Shown one piece after another: positions 1 to 12,055 of a stretch of DNA of 64,000 nt; positions within the stretch are counted from its first letter, which is position 1, and each line of letters begins with the position of its first letter. The DNA is from Apricaphanius iberus (Eukaryota; Chordata; Actinopteri; Cyprinodontiformes; Aphaniidae). The notes beneath the pieces were generated by a model, which saw nothing but the letters and a program-made list of their open reading frames with translations, made no database searches and was not told the origin of the DNA. The stretch is taken from assembly GCA_028564705.1 (NCBI GenBank), contig JAPXFQ010000494.1, positions 2,666,001-2,730,000 of the forward strand, in the 5' to 3' direction. Position numbers and translations under genes: made by a program.

Positions 1-125
1 GTCCAATTCAACAGCTTGGTCATAAAGTCTACTTTTTTAAAGTCCTTGCTTCAGTTTTTGTTGGTACTGTAAAAAAGTTAGCCATTCCATGGGCGCACTG
101 TACACATGATTCAGTTTATGCTTAC

Positions 126-188
126 TCTCCTGCTCCTGAAGGCTGTGGGCCAATACTCCATCCTCAAGCACAGCAAAGGTCTGGCAAA
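126..188 (-). CDS. ccdc50: ccdc50 coding exon 2 (coiled-coil domain-containing protein 50)
   Basis: This 63-bp internal exon encodes VCQTFAVLEDGVLAHSLQEQ followed by Glu and a split codon. The human CCDC50 N-terminus has the same core, FAVLED followed by AHSLQEQE. On the minus strand the exon is preceded by a pyrimidine-rich tttcag acceptor and followed by a gtaagc donor. Its first two bases complete the split codon from exon 1 (G|TT = Val), and its last base A awaits a codon expected to be Ile. CCDC50 (Ymer) is a cytoplasmic ubiquitin-binding phosphoprotein linked to EGFR turnover and NF-kB signalling. Later exons lie left of base 1, so only the conserved N-terminal segment is visible. The frame-perfect join to exon 1 makes the identification strong. 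Confidence 0.88.
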
Positions 189-1476
189 CTGAAACATAAA
201 TGATCAGCAAAATTACTTTATTAAATGTCCAACAACAAATGGAAAACGGAAACAAGAGGTGGGTAAAAAAGACATTAGTAAAAAAAAAAAAAAACATCAA
301 GGCCACTTCTGTATGGGCCTCTGTGACCCCAATTGTTCTATTTTTTGTAACCAAGAGCGTAAAATGTACTTTTAACTGTGTTTACTAACAGCTTTGGGTA
401 AGTTACTTGAAATGTGTAACTTGGTTACATTATTAGTTACTTCTTTCAAGAAATGCCTCAGTGACTTTAAGTTATTCATTACTTTCAGAGTAAATAGTTG
501 CTAGGGAACTTTGTTTCCACTCAGAATTCTCTTACAAATGTGTCCCAAACTAGAAATGAATGAAAATACATTAGAAATGAAATGTTTTATGTTTAACTTT
601 ATTATCAGTCTGTTTTAATCTATTTCTATTGTTTCAACCCTCTACCAATGCAAACATAATTTCTGTTCATCTGTTTTCTTAATTTATGCAACTGTGAATC
701 ACTTTGAATTCCCGTGTATGAATTGTGCTCAACAAATAAACTTGACTTGCCTTTGGGTTTGATGCGGCAAAGTGCTAAAAATATAATAAATTTAACTAGC
801 ATCACTACGAAGAAGCAGTGGATCACTAAACATGACAGAGTATGTTGTAATTTTTGACAGGTATATTTATTTTTGCGTTGAAATAGGTGAAAAGTATACT
901 TTTAGCAGTGCTAACATTAATCTGTGCCTGAGACCATTTAGGAGCTTTAGGAATCAATAAGGGTGCACAAAATATTCAACATAAACATGGAGGTTTATCC
1001 ATTCTTTGTAAACTTAACTGAAAACAGCTGAACTGCAATATAGACACTCTCATAGCTGAGAAAAAGAGGAAGGTTTGGGGTGCCTGATTTTAAAATCAAG
1101 CTTGAGGGAAGCTTTGTTTAGCATTAGCCTACCCAACATATCACTCACAGGGTGCAATTTAATTGGTCAACAGCAAACTGAAGTAGTAGAATTTCTGACT
1201 CTAGATTACAAGCGGTTTTAGTCAGGTGCACATAACACTGCACAGCCACAGACCGGTGAATCACACGCACGCTCACTGTTTTTCATACGGACACTTCTCA
1301 ACGAAAGTAAAGGTCTAGGACGGACAGTGTTATCCCGGCTGTAGGCATGAGAAGTAACAAATAACGACCCTACCTAAATCCCAGTGATGATAAACACGTT
1401 CCTGATTTTGGGAAACTAACTAGTTACTGCGCTCGTTGCCACAATAGCAACGTAGTTACTGTAAAGTGTTACTTAA

Positions 1477-2028
1477 AGTGATAGTCTGGATCTCAAAATG
1501 AATTACAAATTTTAAGAATTTTATTAAATTAACCTCCTGGTCTTAAATGTTGATATAAAATAAGTCATTTTATGAATTATAACATTACGGGTAAGTCCCG
1601 CCTTCCCGTATCTCAGCTATGGCTCAAAAGCCATGGTGCCGTCCACTTGCACCAATCAAGTGATGCCAAGGGCTGTCAATTATCACGAAAGTTGTGTGCT
1701 CGTGCTGGTAACTACGCGCATGCTCAGTTTTTCTGTTTACATGGAGCCTCCAATTCAAGCCTCCGCCAATAGTCCCGAGCGCAGCCATGGATCAACACTC
1801 AGCTCAAGAGCCGAAGATAACGATTTCAAACCAAAAAAGCATCCTCACCTCCAATAACTCCATTGTTGACACTCTGGTTGTTTTCTCTCTCCTCCACACG
1901 TCTTGGCCCATTGACCTGGCGCGTGCACGGAAAAGTGGGCACGGCTTCAAGACCAATCAGAAAGGGAGGGGGAGGGAGTTTGGGTCCTCCCTCTCTCTCT
2001 TTTTTCTTACAAAGTCCAGACTATATCT
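1477..2028. mobile_element. TTAA-flanked MITE
   Basis: About 550 bp bounded by TTAA on both sides (1473-1476, 2029-2032), with inverted ends ending in ATAGTCTGGA. It is richer in GC than its surroundings and has no transposase. TTAA targets point to a piggyBac or Kolobok-type non-autonomous element. Confidence 0.65.
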
Positions 2029-2199
2029 TTAATAACGTGTAAGTCCCAACACTGGTTACTAATGCAAGTAGGCATCCAACAGTTCTGAAGTAAGATTTGT
2101 GGTCTTAATCCTGAGATTCAAATTTCAGGGTTTAAAGAACATTCAAATTATTTTTGATACAATTACCTGTGAACTATAATTGTTCTGCACGCATGGAAC

Positions 2200-2767
2200 T
2201 AGGGCTGGGCGATATGGCATTAGATCTATATTTTGATATAATCCAAAGCATGTGCGGTAATGAGATGTTTTGCGGTATATTCTTTTTTTCCCCTAATACA
2301 TGTAAAAATGACTGCTCATGAGCATGCTCCCTTTCCAGACACACTGCAGCAGAACAACTTTAAAAAAATTTAATTAGAATGCCATTTAAAGAACATTTAT
2401 TGGGCAAAGCACCTTTAAAAAATATTACATTCTTTTTCTAAGATAATGCACCACAAAAATGTTCTAAACATTCAGATGAGAATAATTTTAATTAAATAAA
2501 AGCTGAATATGAAAATAAAGTTCAAACTTGTTTGTTATATTTATTTGAATTAAAATGCTGCAAGTTCAACAGGTTTCTTTTCTGATACCTGCTGTGAAAA
2601 TAAACACTGAACACCAGTATCCTTGCGTACCTCAAACAAAGTATGTAAACACAGCTTGATGACATCATAAAAATGCATAAACATGGTATAGCGGTATAGA
2701 CAACATCTCCGCCTTTGGCTAAATTTATATCATTTCTACCTTATACCTTTTATGTTGCCCACCACTA
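2200..2767. mobile_element. hAT-type MITE
   Basis: The left end TAGGGCTGGGCGATAT pairs imperfectly with the right end (reverse complement TAGTGGTGGGCAACAT). An 8-bp duplication flanks it: CATGGAAC at 2192-2199 and TATGGAAC at 2768-2775, one mismatch. Eight-base duplications are diagnostic of hAT transposition. No coding capacity is seen. Confidence 0.78.
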
Positions 2768-4258
2768 TATGGAACCTGTCCTTTAACATCTTTTAACCTG
2801 CTCACAACTTCTGGGTTTTAATATGCATACATAAAAATATCCTATTGTCCACAAAAAATATAAATTATTAAGATAAAAAAATAACTGACCAAATGTAGAG
2901 CTCTGTGGGACACCAGCTGAGACATTTATGAATGAATTTATAACATCCAATTCTAACGGCCTGTGCACAAGACAAACAGTCATTTAATCAAATCAAACTC
3001 CACAGAAAACAGGACCCAATGCTATGGTGACTGAGTAAATTGTTCCCATAGTTCAAAGAACAGAACTCCAATGATCCTACACAAATCCACTAAGTTTGAA
3101 ATTCAATTGCATGGGTTCAGCAACAAAAGCTGTAAGACGATGAACATTTTATTAACAATATGTTTTTCCAATACCTTTAACATTTACAAGTCAACATATG
3201 ATCCCCATATTTTAATATAACTATCACAGCAGCAGGTTTCACAACACACTGATCTCTCCAAGTATACTCGTGGCTATTCTATAAACATAATTAGCCGTTG
3301 AAGTTTCAAACAATGTGAGGCCCCTTCTGTTTGAGATAATTTTCAGAGTGCATACTGCCTCGCTGGTTTTTAAAATCGCGTTGTTGACATTTTAAACATT
3401 GTGTCACAGGAACAACTGACAGGAGAAAATAAATAACAGGGACCTGGGCCACTTCAGGATGCCTTGAGAAGATCTCAAACAAAGGCTGAAGAGTGCAACC
3501 CTCGTTTTGCATAAATCAACTTCAAAGTAAAGGCACAGACTTTTAGCCATAGTACGCATTTGGGTAAAGTGAACACTCATTCTGGGGTCACTTATTTCAT
3601 AAAGCTGTGTGTGCACTGCATTTTCTCAATTTAAAACAAAAATGTTTTGCTGAAAACCTCTTATGAGGTGAGTGATGGTTAGCAGCATTTGATATGACAA
3701 ACAAATGAGCATGCAAAGTTTGTGAGTTATAACCTGATGGCTCTGGAAAAAAAGTAATACTGGTTCAATGTTAAAGACACAGGCAAAAAGAGTCTGAATC
3801 ATATTGTGTGAAACTCAAAGCTGCTGCCTATGATTTAAAGAATCATTTGTCAGGCATTATGTCTCTTTTGGTCCCCCCCATCCATAGAACGACATGGCTG
3901 GGACTAAAAACACATAATTTTAGCCAGCCTGAGTGTTTATACAACTGTCAAACAAACTGATGAGCAACTCAAGAGAAAATAAACAGACAGCACCATTGTT
4001 GTGCTTCCTCCCTCTCAATTTCTAAAGACCTACAACTCAGTGATCCTATAAAAATGCCAAGCTAGCTACCGGGCTTAATAAACTAACCTCTCGAGGCTGT
4101 TTACTAAAATTGAGGTATTGAAATACAATGTGAGTAACAAAACGACAAGATTCAATGTGAGGGTAATATACTGAGCTTATTATGTGCAGACAGCAGGGGA
4201 CATCTGTGCAGCTCACTCTCAAGTGAAACATTTAAGAATTTGACTAATTTCACACTTA

Positions 4259-4864
4259 GGCCGTTTTCACATGTGTGGCCGTACCAGAAAAACGGCCAGA
4301 GAAAATGCAAATTTTTTCTGTTCACATGGCACGGATCTCTGCCCGTATTGGGATTCAGTCTTTTACTACAAATACACAGCAGGTGGCGGTATACAAATAA
4401 GTCTTAGTTCTCCAACAAACAAGGGAGTGAGAAGTACCGACGTCATAAAACGAGCGACAGCCTAGAATGTAAACAAACTGGTCTACTGGTCAGCTGCTAC
4501 CTGAAGCCATCTACAGGGTGAGTGTTGTAGTAAACCCGCCGTTTTGTAACCTGCTGTGTTGCTGTGGGATGCTTGAATCGCGTTGTTTTGGTATTTGTAT
4601 GGTCGCGAGGTGATTCTGTAATTTCGGCCGGCGGTGTCGTCATTTCCGCATGGAGCGCGTCTATTGTCTTGAGTACGGCCAGAGTACGGGTTGTGTTCAC
4701 ATGATACGTGGCCGCTCGTACCTGGACTCGGATACTACCTCCAAGGCGGGTCTCTCTGGCCGTATTCTGGCACGGTACAGTCTGTGTTCACATGGTACGA
4801 AATAAGTGGATTTTGACCAAATACCGTACCCGAGTACGGACTCCCGTACCATGTGAAAGCGCCC
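4259..4864. mobile_element. TTAA-type MITE
   Basis: The left end GGCCGTTTTCACATG and right end (reverse complement GGGCGCTTTCACATG) are inverted repeats. The right flank is TTAA (4865-4868); the left is TTAG, one change from it. The interior is CpG-rich, with several copies of a CGTACC/GTACGG motif. The frames across it have no recognisable product. Confidence 0.65.
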
Positions 4865-5305
4865 TTAAAAGCTTCTTCAGTGTGTTTACATCTATGTGAG
4901 CTCCCAAACAGCACCTGCTATGTATTTAAACTCTACACTTATTTAGAACTACAGAGGAAACCTGCAACTGCAAATCAGAAAGCCAAACAAAAATACATAC
5001 ATCCTCAAAATTATAGAGGATGAAAACACTGGTTATAAGCTATAATGGATGAAAAAATCATCAGGAAACAAAAAATTATGCAAAAAGCATTTATGATTTT
5101 TGTTTTGTTGAGATTTTAAATGTTCATGCGTTTTACCTGTGTTTGAGTCTTCTCATACTTTTAAGTTTTAAATTGTATACCTTTTTAAATAAACAGATTG
5201 TTTTCTTGGCAATGTTTTGTCGTTTGGTGTTTTGGTCAAATTTATTTTTATGTTTTTAATAACCTCTGACTTTCTACATCTGTTTAAGATCAACATTCCA
5301 TATTT

Positions 5306-5608
5306 TATGGGCTGCATCGTGGTGCAGTGGTTAGTGCAGCAAGAAGGTTGTGGGTTCATATCCGCATGGAGTTTGCATGTTCTTCCCATGCGTGGGTTCC
5401 TTCCGGGTACTCCGGCTTCCTCCCACAGTCCAAAAACATGACTGGCAGGTTAATTGGTCTCTCTAAATTGTCCTTAGGTGTGAGTGTGTGTGTGCATGGT
5501 TGTTTGTTGTGCCTGTCTCTGTGTTGCCCTGTGATGGACTGAAGACCTGTCCAGGGTGTACCCCCCGCGACCACTTGAGGATTAAGCGTTTAGCAACTGG
5601 ATGGATGG
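5306..5608 (+). mobile_element. tRNA-headed SINE-like retroposon with GGAT tail
   Basis: This 303-bp unit is flanked by an exact 11-bp duplication ATTCCATATTT (5295-5305 and 5609-5619). The head resembles RNA polymerase III promoter boxes (TGGTGCAGTGGTTAGTGC, then GGTTCATATCC). The body is a repeat widespread in teleosts. The tail is GGATGGAT. It is probably mobilised by a partner LINE. Confidence 0.8.
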
Positions 5609-5898
5609 ATTCCATATTTCAGAAGACTCAGTATTCCCAGACTCCATGCCCTATGTTTGACGTCTGCATTCAAAAGGTTTGTTGAAATAACTGAAGATAT
5701 TCTATAACATACCCGAATATCCCATTTAAAACACAAAAAACAACCATCGGTTTTCCTTCCGATTTCAGGTTCTAAAGATCACTGGTAAATTAATCGTGGG
5801 TTGGTATCCCTAATCATGATTCAGTCCTCTTAAAAAAAAAAAAAAAAAAAAAAGGTTCTTAGTCTATCAATGCATAATAATAATAAAAATTATATATA

Positions 5899-7511
5899 CA
5901 CTACCGTTCAAAAGTTTGGGGTCACATTGAAATGTCCATATTTTTGAAGGAAAAGCACTGTACTCTTCAATGAAGATAACTTTAAACTAGTCTTAACTTT
6001 AAAGAAACACACGCTATACATTGCTAATGTGGTAAATGACTATTCTAGCTGCAAATGTCTGGTTTTTGGTGCAATATCTACATAGGTGTATAGAGGCCCA
6101 TTTCCAGCAACTATCACTCCAGTGTTCTAATGGTACAATGTGTTTGCTCATTGGCTCAGAAGGCTAATTGATGATTAGAAAACCCTTGTGCAATCATATT
6201 CACACATCTGAAAACAGTTTAGCTCGGTACAGAAGCTACAAAACTGACTCCTTTGAGCAGATTGAGTTTCTGGAGCATCACATTTGTGGGGTCAATTAAA
6301 CGCTCAAAATGGCCAGAAAAAGAGAACTTTCATCTGAAACTCGACAGTCTATTCTTGTTCTTAGAAATGAAGGCTATTCCATACGAGAAATTGCTAAGAA
6401 ATTGAAGATTTCCTACAACGGTGTGTACTACTCCCTTCAGAGGACAGCACAAACAGGCTCTAACCAGAGTAGAAAAAGAAGTGGGAGGCCGCGTTGCACA
6501 TCTGAGCAAGAAGATAAGTACATTAGAGTCTCTAGTTTGAGAAACAGACGCCTCACAGGTCCCCAACTGGCATCTTCATTAAATAGTACCCGCAAAACAC
6601 CAGTGTCAACATCTACAGTGAAGAGGCGGCTGCGGGATTCTGGGCTTCAGGGCAGAGTGGCAAAGAAAAAGCCATATCTGAGACTGGCCAATAAAAGAAA
6701 AAGATTAAGATGGGCAAAAGAACACAGACATTGGACAGAGGAAGACTGGAAAAAAGTGCTGTGGACGGATGAATCCAAGTTTGAGGTGTTTGGATCACAA
6801 AGAAGAACGTTTGTGAGACGCAGAACAACTGAAAAGATGCTGGAAGAATGCCTGACGCCATCTGTTAAGCATGGTGGAGGTAATGTGATGGTCTGGGGTT
6901 GCTTTGGTGCTGGTAAGGTGGGAGATTTGTACAGGGTAAAAGGGATTCTGAATAAGGAAGGCTATCACTCCATTTTGCAACGCCATGCCATACCCAGTGG
7001 ACAGCGCTTGATTGGAGCCAATTTCATCCTACAACAGGACAATGACCCAAAACACACCTCAAAATTGTGCAAGAACTATTTAGAGAAGAAGCAGGCAGCT
7101 GGTATTCTATCGGTAATGGAGTGGCCAGCGCAGTCACCAGATTTGAACCCCGTTGAGCTGTTGTGGGAGCAGCTTGACCGTATGGTACGCAAGAAGTGCC
7201 CATCCAACCAATCCAAATTGTGGGAGCTGCTTCTAGAAGCGTGGGGTGCAATTTCTCCAGATTACCTCAACAAATTAACAGCTAGAATGCCAAAGGTCTG
7301 CAATGCTGTAATTGCTGCAAATGGAGGATTCTTTGATGAAAGCAAAGTTTGATGTAAAAACAATCTTATTTCAAATAAAAATCATTATTTCTAACCTTGT
7401 CAATGTCTTGACTCTATTTTTTATTCATTTCACAACGTATGGTGGTGAATAAGTGTGACTTTTCATGGAAAACACAAAATTGTTTGGGTGACCCCAAACT
7501 TTTGAACGGTA

Positions 7512-7514
<3 letters not shown>
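5899..7514 (+). mobile_element. Full-length DD38E Tc1-like transposon (Intruder type)
   Basis: A 1616-bp element with perfect 27-bp inverted ends starting CACTACCGTTCAAAAGTTTG, flanked by the TA duplication (5897-5898 and 7515-7516) typical of the Tc1/mariner superfamily. It encodes one intact transposase (6309-7352). The right flank is a TA microsatellite, which supplies many TA targets. It lies in ccdc50 intron 1 and is transcribed opposite to that gene. Confidence 0.95.
6309..7352 (+). CDS. Tc1-like transposase, intact, DD38E
   Basis: A 347-residue transposase without stops or frameshifts, the usual length for the superfamily. The N-terminal half has two helix-turn-helix DNA-binding regions (about 1-55 and 65-115) separated by a GRPR hook at 59-62, and a basic nuclear-localisation-like patch around 128-136. 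The catalytic triad is Asp154 (LWTDES), Asp244 (QQDNDPKHTS) and Glu283 (SPDLNPVELLW). There are 38 residues between the last two. Classical Tc1 and Sleeping Beauty have 34, so this matches the DD38E group described as Intruder. The enzyme cuts and pastes the element at TA dinucleotides. Intactness suggests recent arrival or activity. Confidence 0.93.
   Translation: MARKRELSSETRQSILVLRNEGYSIREIAKKLKISYNGVYYSLQRTAQTGSNQSRKRSGRPRCTSEQEDKYIRVSSLRNRRLTGPQLASSLNSTRKTPVSTSTVKRRLRDSGLQGRVAKKKPYLRLANKRKRLRWAKEHRHWTEEDWKKVLWTDESKFEVFGSQRRTFVRRRTTEKMLEECLTPSVKHGGGNVMVWGCFGAGKVGDLYRVKGILNKEGYHSILQRHAIPSGQRLIGANFILQQDNDPKHTSKLCKNYLEKKQAAGILSVMEWPAQSPDLNPVELLWEQLDRMVRKKCPSNQSKLWELLLEAWGAISPDYLNKLTARMPKVCNAVIAANGGFFDESKV

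Positions 7515-7545
<31 letters not shown>
7515..7545. repeat. TA microsatellite flanking the intact transposon
   Basis: Perfect TA repeat directly right of the DD38E element. TA runs are preferred Tc1/mariner targets. Confidence 0.95.
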
Positions 7546-7547
<2 letters not shown>

Positions 7548-7557
7548 TAAAGGATCA

Positions 7558-7600
7558 AGCACCAGTTAAATTTATTTGTCAAAAAAATTTAACTGGTGCT
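7558..7600. repeat. Perfect hairpin, 16-bp arms
   Basis: Left arm AGCACCAGTTAAATTT, 11-base loop, and its exact reverse complement. It lies a few bases beyond the TA tract. Confidence 0.85.
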
Positions 7601-8308
7601 AAATCGTATTGCACTGCAACGTATTGAATGCATTTACTTTGATATAATAACTAAATTAGGTCAAGATTGCTTTTTTGAGTAATTCCTTTTTAGGAATTTT
7701 GTTTGTCTTTTGAGATAAGTGACAAAATTAAAAAAAGAGAATAAAATAAAAAAGAAATGTTTTGCTACACTATTTCCTTTCTTCGACCCTGTTCCTCCAG
7801 ACCTTTCAAGACCACACAAGAACCATGAATTAGCTCAAGCCAGGTTTTATAATTCAGGAAATGAAAAAATTATTTATCAGCAGTTAATAACCACCAAATG
7901 AGATGGAATTTCAATTAACCGATGTGGCTAAATTGGCACAACATCTAATGTTTTAGAATTGCCTTCAGTATTAATATACCAAAGAGCTGTTATGAATGCC
8001 ATGTGTTTTCAGCATCATCTTTCATATTTCATGAATTCACATTTAATGTTGAGCTACTTTCACTGTTTTTTTCCATGCTTAAGTTTTATGCAACATACAC
8101 ATTAGTTCCCCCTAGTGGTCAGATAAGTATTAGCTGTCTTCATCAGAAAATGTGTCTGACTATCAGAGCCACTTCAAGTGAGCTGATCTTTGCCAGTGCA
8201 GACAAAGCATCTGCATGGCATAGTATATTTAATGCTGGTCATTGCTGTGAAATTTGAGCAGCGTTTCTGCATTACCACATACACGTAGCATATATTAGAT
8301 ACCCTCAA

Positions 8309-8743
8309 AAGGTGCAATATGCAAAAATAACATATTTTGATCAAGTTTGAGTACTTCAAGATGATGGCCAAACACAAGTAATACACAGCTACTTGATAAT
8401 ATCAAGTTGTTAACTGAAAAAAGTAGCGTGAAATAAGTTGCATATTTTTAGAATAAACTTTTTTTTTTTCTAATTTACTGCTAGCATTTCTAGCTCAGGG
8501 TTAGCCTCTAGCATGGTTGGTGTCAAATTACAAAGACTTAGAAACCTTGCAGGTTCCCATGTGACTATCTCTAGAACCAGGAAGTATGGAGACGGGACAG
8601 AATGTAAACAATACATGCCTCCATGGCCTTTTTAAAATGTTAAAAACTGTTTTTTTTTTCCAATGGAAAGTTCCTTCCAACATAATTGAGAAATTAAACA
8701 GTGAAGGGATTATTTCACTTTAAAGGTTTTACATATTGCAGCC
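8309..8743. mobile_element. TTAA-type MITE, eroded left end
   Basis: Inverted ends share TGCAATATG. The right flank is TTAA (8744-8747) and the left flank is TCAA (8305-8308). Non-coding. Confidence 0.55.
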
Positions 8744-11113
8744 TTAAGTTACGATGTTCATAGGACCAAGTTGTTGTTTTTTTCAGTTCTTTTTTTTTTT
8801 AAAACATGTACAAAAAAACTGTGGAAGCCTGTTTTAGCTGGTGCATATAGTATAGTTATTGGATGAATAGAAGGTGATACTAGAGTATTATTTACCTAAA
8901 GTCATATTATCTAATGTCAAATCGGGAGGGTGTACAATCCCCAACCGTCCCCCGGTTATACTGAGTCTTGCAACCGTAGCACTTCAAACCTGCCAAAGAC
9001 ATTTAGAGATATCACAGAGCACTAAAAGGACAGATGCAAAAGATAGGAGTGAGGGAAATGTGGATTTATCACAACTGGCATATTAATGTGATATCACAAT
9101 TTGATTATTTTCCCATTTCAGCTCTGTTAATGACTAAATCCAGCTAGAAAATGATTGCACACACAGAAAGCTAAACTGAAATATTCTTGATGTAGAAAAA
9201 GAGTCATATTTCTGTAGACAGCCAGCCTAGACCTTACTGAGCGTTGAAGGGGTCCGTTTACACCAAAAATGAACCCCCATTCGCCCCAGGAAGGGTCAAA
9301 CTATACCAACGGAGACATTCATTGCCACTTACACCTGTTATGGAGCTTAGGGGAATATCCTCTAAACGGATCTCCAACCTGTGTGTTGGCGAGGGAGGGG
9401 TTGAATTAAGGTCTTAGCTTTAGCCGACAGGGCAATGTGACAGCTCAGGACAGTTCCCTTTTAAGTCCAGCATAGACAGAAGACAGACAGAAGGGCAGAT
9501 GGAGACATTGGGTGTAAAAATGGTGCGCCTTGTCTGGCATCAGCCTACAGAGGGTGTGGTTGTGTCTGAAATGCAGCTTAACTTGTTTTTCCAAACTCCT
9601 TTAAAGTATGGTCATATTACCCCTGTGTAACAATGACTACTGAAAAGGTTTGGAGCAAAAGAAAGTGAGGCATTCAAGCCTGATGGTGAAAGAAAAAAGA
9701 ACAAACATATGTTCAGCGTAAACACAGGGGTGACTACTGTAAGCTTCTTAACAAAGGCTCCTAACAAGCCTGTGTCTGTTTTCTAAGAGGATACCAAATC
9801 AGACAGCACAATTTTTGTGCAATTCTTATACACAAGAGGTAAATATTAGACTGTATCTGCAGTTAGATGATTACTGAATAGGAAACTATGACCTGCAGGA
9901 TTTTAGATGAAGAGCTTGCACATACTCGGGTGACGTGACAGAAAAATCATTCAGGGCAAAATTATGCAGATTATGATAGGCATGCAGCTCAAGGGAGCAG
10001 CATATCACACAAATCTTTTCCATCTCCATTGCTACTTGGATAGCTGCAGTGGTGAGCGCCAGCCAACAAAGAAAGCAGCAAAAGGAGAAAATGACAAGGA
10101 TTCTATTTTCAGCCAAAATGTCCCACTGACCGCCCACACACCCTATCCCTTTCGCTCACTCGCTCGCTCTCCACCTCTCTGGACCGCTGTGATTCTCCTC
10201 GCTGTTTGTTTTTTTCTGCAAAAAAAAGATTTCACAACAGAAAGCCTGCCTGTGCCACGGCTCGAAGTGCCTTGTTGAAAACTTGCACCCAAGCAGCTCA
10301 CAAAGCAGACATCGCTGTTGTTGCGATAAAAAAAGAGGGGTGGGGGGTAATGGGACTTAAGGGGTCAGCTGGTGAGAGTGAATTTAGGAATGAGTGGGAG
10401 GTGGGGGAATTCCTGTGGGAGCTGCGTTCCCTCCGCACATCAGGGCTGTATCAAGAGGAGCCAGAGGAGGGCCAAAAACAGGAATAGATAAGGGGGTGCA
10501 ATGAAAACAAAGAGAGCTGACTTAGCCAAGACCCTTTGTATTGGAGAACAAAAAAAAAACACAATGTAGGTGAAAAGGGACAAGGCTCTTGGGAATTTTG
10601 AAACATAAGCAGCCGCATCAAGACGTTAACCAAACAAGTCTGATGGCGGCAGTGCGGTTTGGCAGACATGCCGGGTCAAAGTGGGTAATAATTTCGGGGT
10701 GGAGGGGTGAAATTACCCTGAACAGACATCTGATTTACATACCACCATTGTTCCGTTGACAAGTTTATATATGCTATTACCAGTTTTGTTTGTGCGCTTC
10801 CCTCAGCTTGATTAAGCATGAAAACTACGGAGCTGCACAGAGTACCCTTTGTGTGTGGAAACAAGAGTGGAGTGCTGAATTATCTCCCCTGATAAAAAGA
10901 CATGCAGACCTATTCCTAACCCATTCATTAGTGTGGACGTGCCAAAGACCAAGCCAGCCATCTATATCCAAGCCGCTCCTTGGAAATTCCTAACCACTGA
11001 ATGTTTTCCTATTCACCAGAATGCAAAGGCAGCAATTTTTAAATGTAGGGGTTTGTTTTATATCTGTAATGCATTTTTGAATCATTTCAATCAGTATTAA
11101 GTCAGTGAATGTA

Positions 11114-12055
11114 CAGTGCTTTGCAAAAGTATTGATACACCTTAATAATAATTTTAAAAAATGTCATCACACTACTAAATGACTTAAATATTTTTTCATA
11201 TGTTTCTGTGATACACATGGTACATATCTGTGAAGTGGGATATGATGCATTGTTGTAAACATATTTTACAAATAAAATGTGAAAGACTTTACACATATTA
11301 TATATTTTATTCACCCCCAGTCCAAAAATACTACTGGCTACAAAACGTATTGCTCTCTTTTCTAAGTCATTTAGTTACCGTCCAAGTCCCAAAAAGATTC
11401 TTCAAGTCATTAACGCCTGAGACCAAGTCAAACATAAAAGAGCAGGATATAGATTTAAGACTAGAATAATGACAGCCATACTGGGATTGCTTCATCAATT
11501 CATCAATAAAATAAACAAATAAATAAACTGTACTTAATGTCCCTACTCCATCACCAAACTAACAAAGTATCATGTGCAAGAACATGTCTAGTAAATATTT
11601 GACATGTGACCTGTACACCTGAGGCTTTGGGGAAGTTATTAAATTTGTCCTATAATCTGACCTAATATAACAAGCTAATATTAGTATCAGCTACATGCCG
11701 ATTCCAACAATAGCAATTTCATATGTTGGATTCCAAGTCAAAGTCCTAAAGTTGCAAGTCTGAGTCCAAGTGTAATTCATCGGCGTGCTGCTTGAGTCAA
11801 GTCACAAGTCCCTTAAACATAACTCAAGTCAGCACCTGAGTCCGACTCCAGGATTCAAGTACTCCGTCCCTGGATTGTACTTTGTTTTATTTAGTGGTAT
11901 TGATGTAAAGGGGACTTAAATGTACCCTTTTCATTTGTCTTCATCAATGTGCACTACTTTGTCTTGGTCTGTATACAAATTCCCCCAAAAAAACTTTGAA
12001 ATTTGAACACTGAACAAAATGTGAAAAAACATAAAGTTACTTTAGCAACCCACTG
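11114..12055. mobile_element. Decayed Tc1-like element
   Basis: The left end CAGTGCTTTGCAAAAGTATT follows TA. The right side has CAAAATGTGAAAAAAC and ends CACTG before TA. No transposase survives. The interior (about 11360-11870) is full of AAGTC/GAGTC words that look like a separate insertion. Confidence 0.65.

Noticed and set aside
5320..5360. tRNA gene
   Set aside because: Box A- and B-like words belong to the retroposon head; no cloverleaf with anticodon arm could be read.
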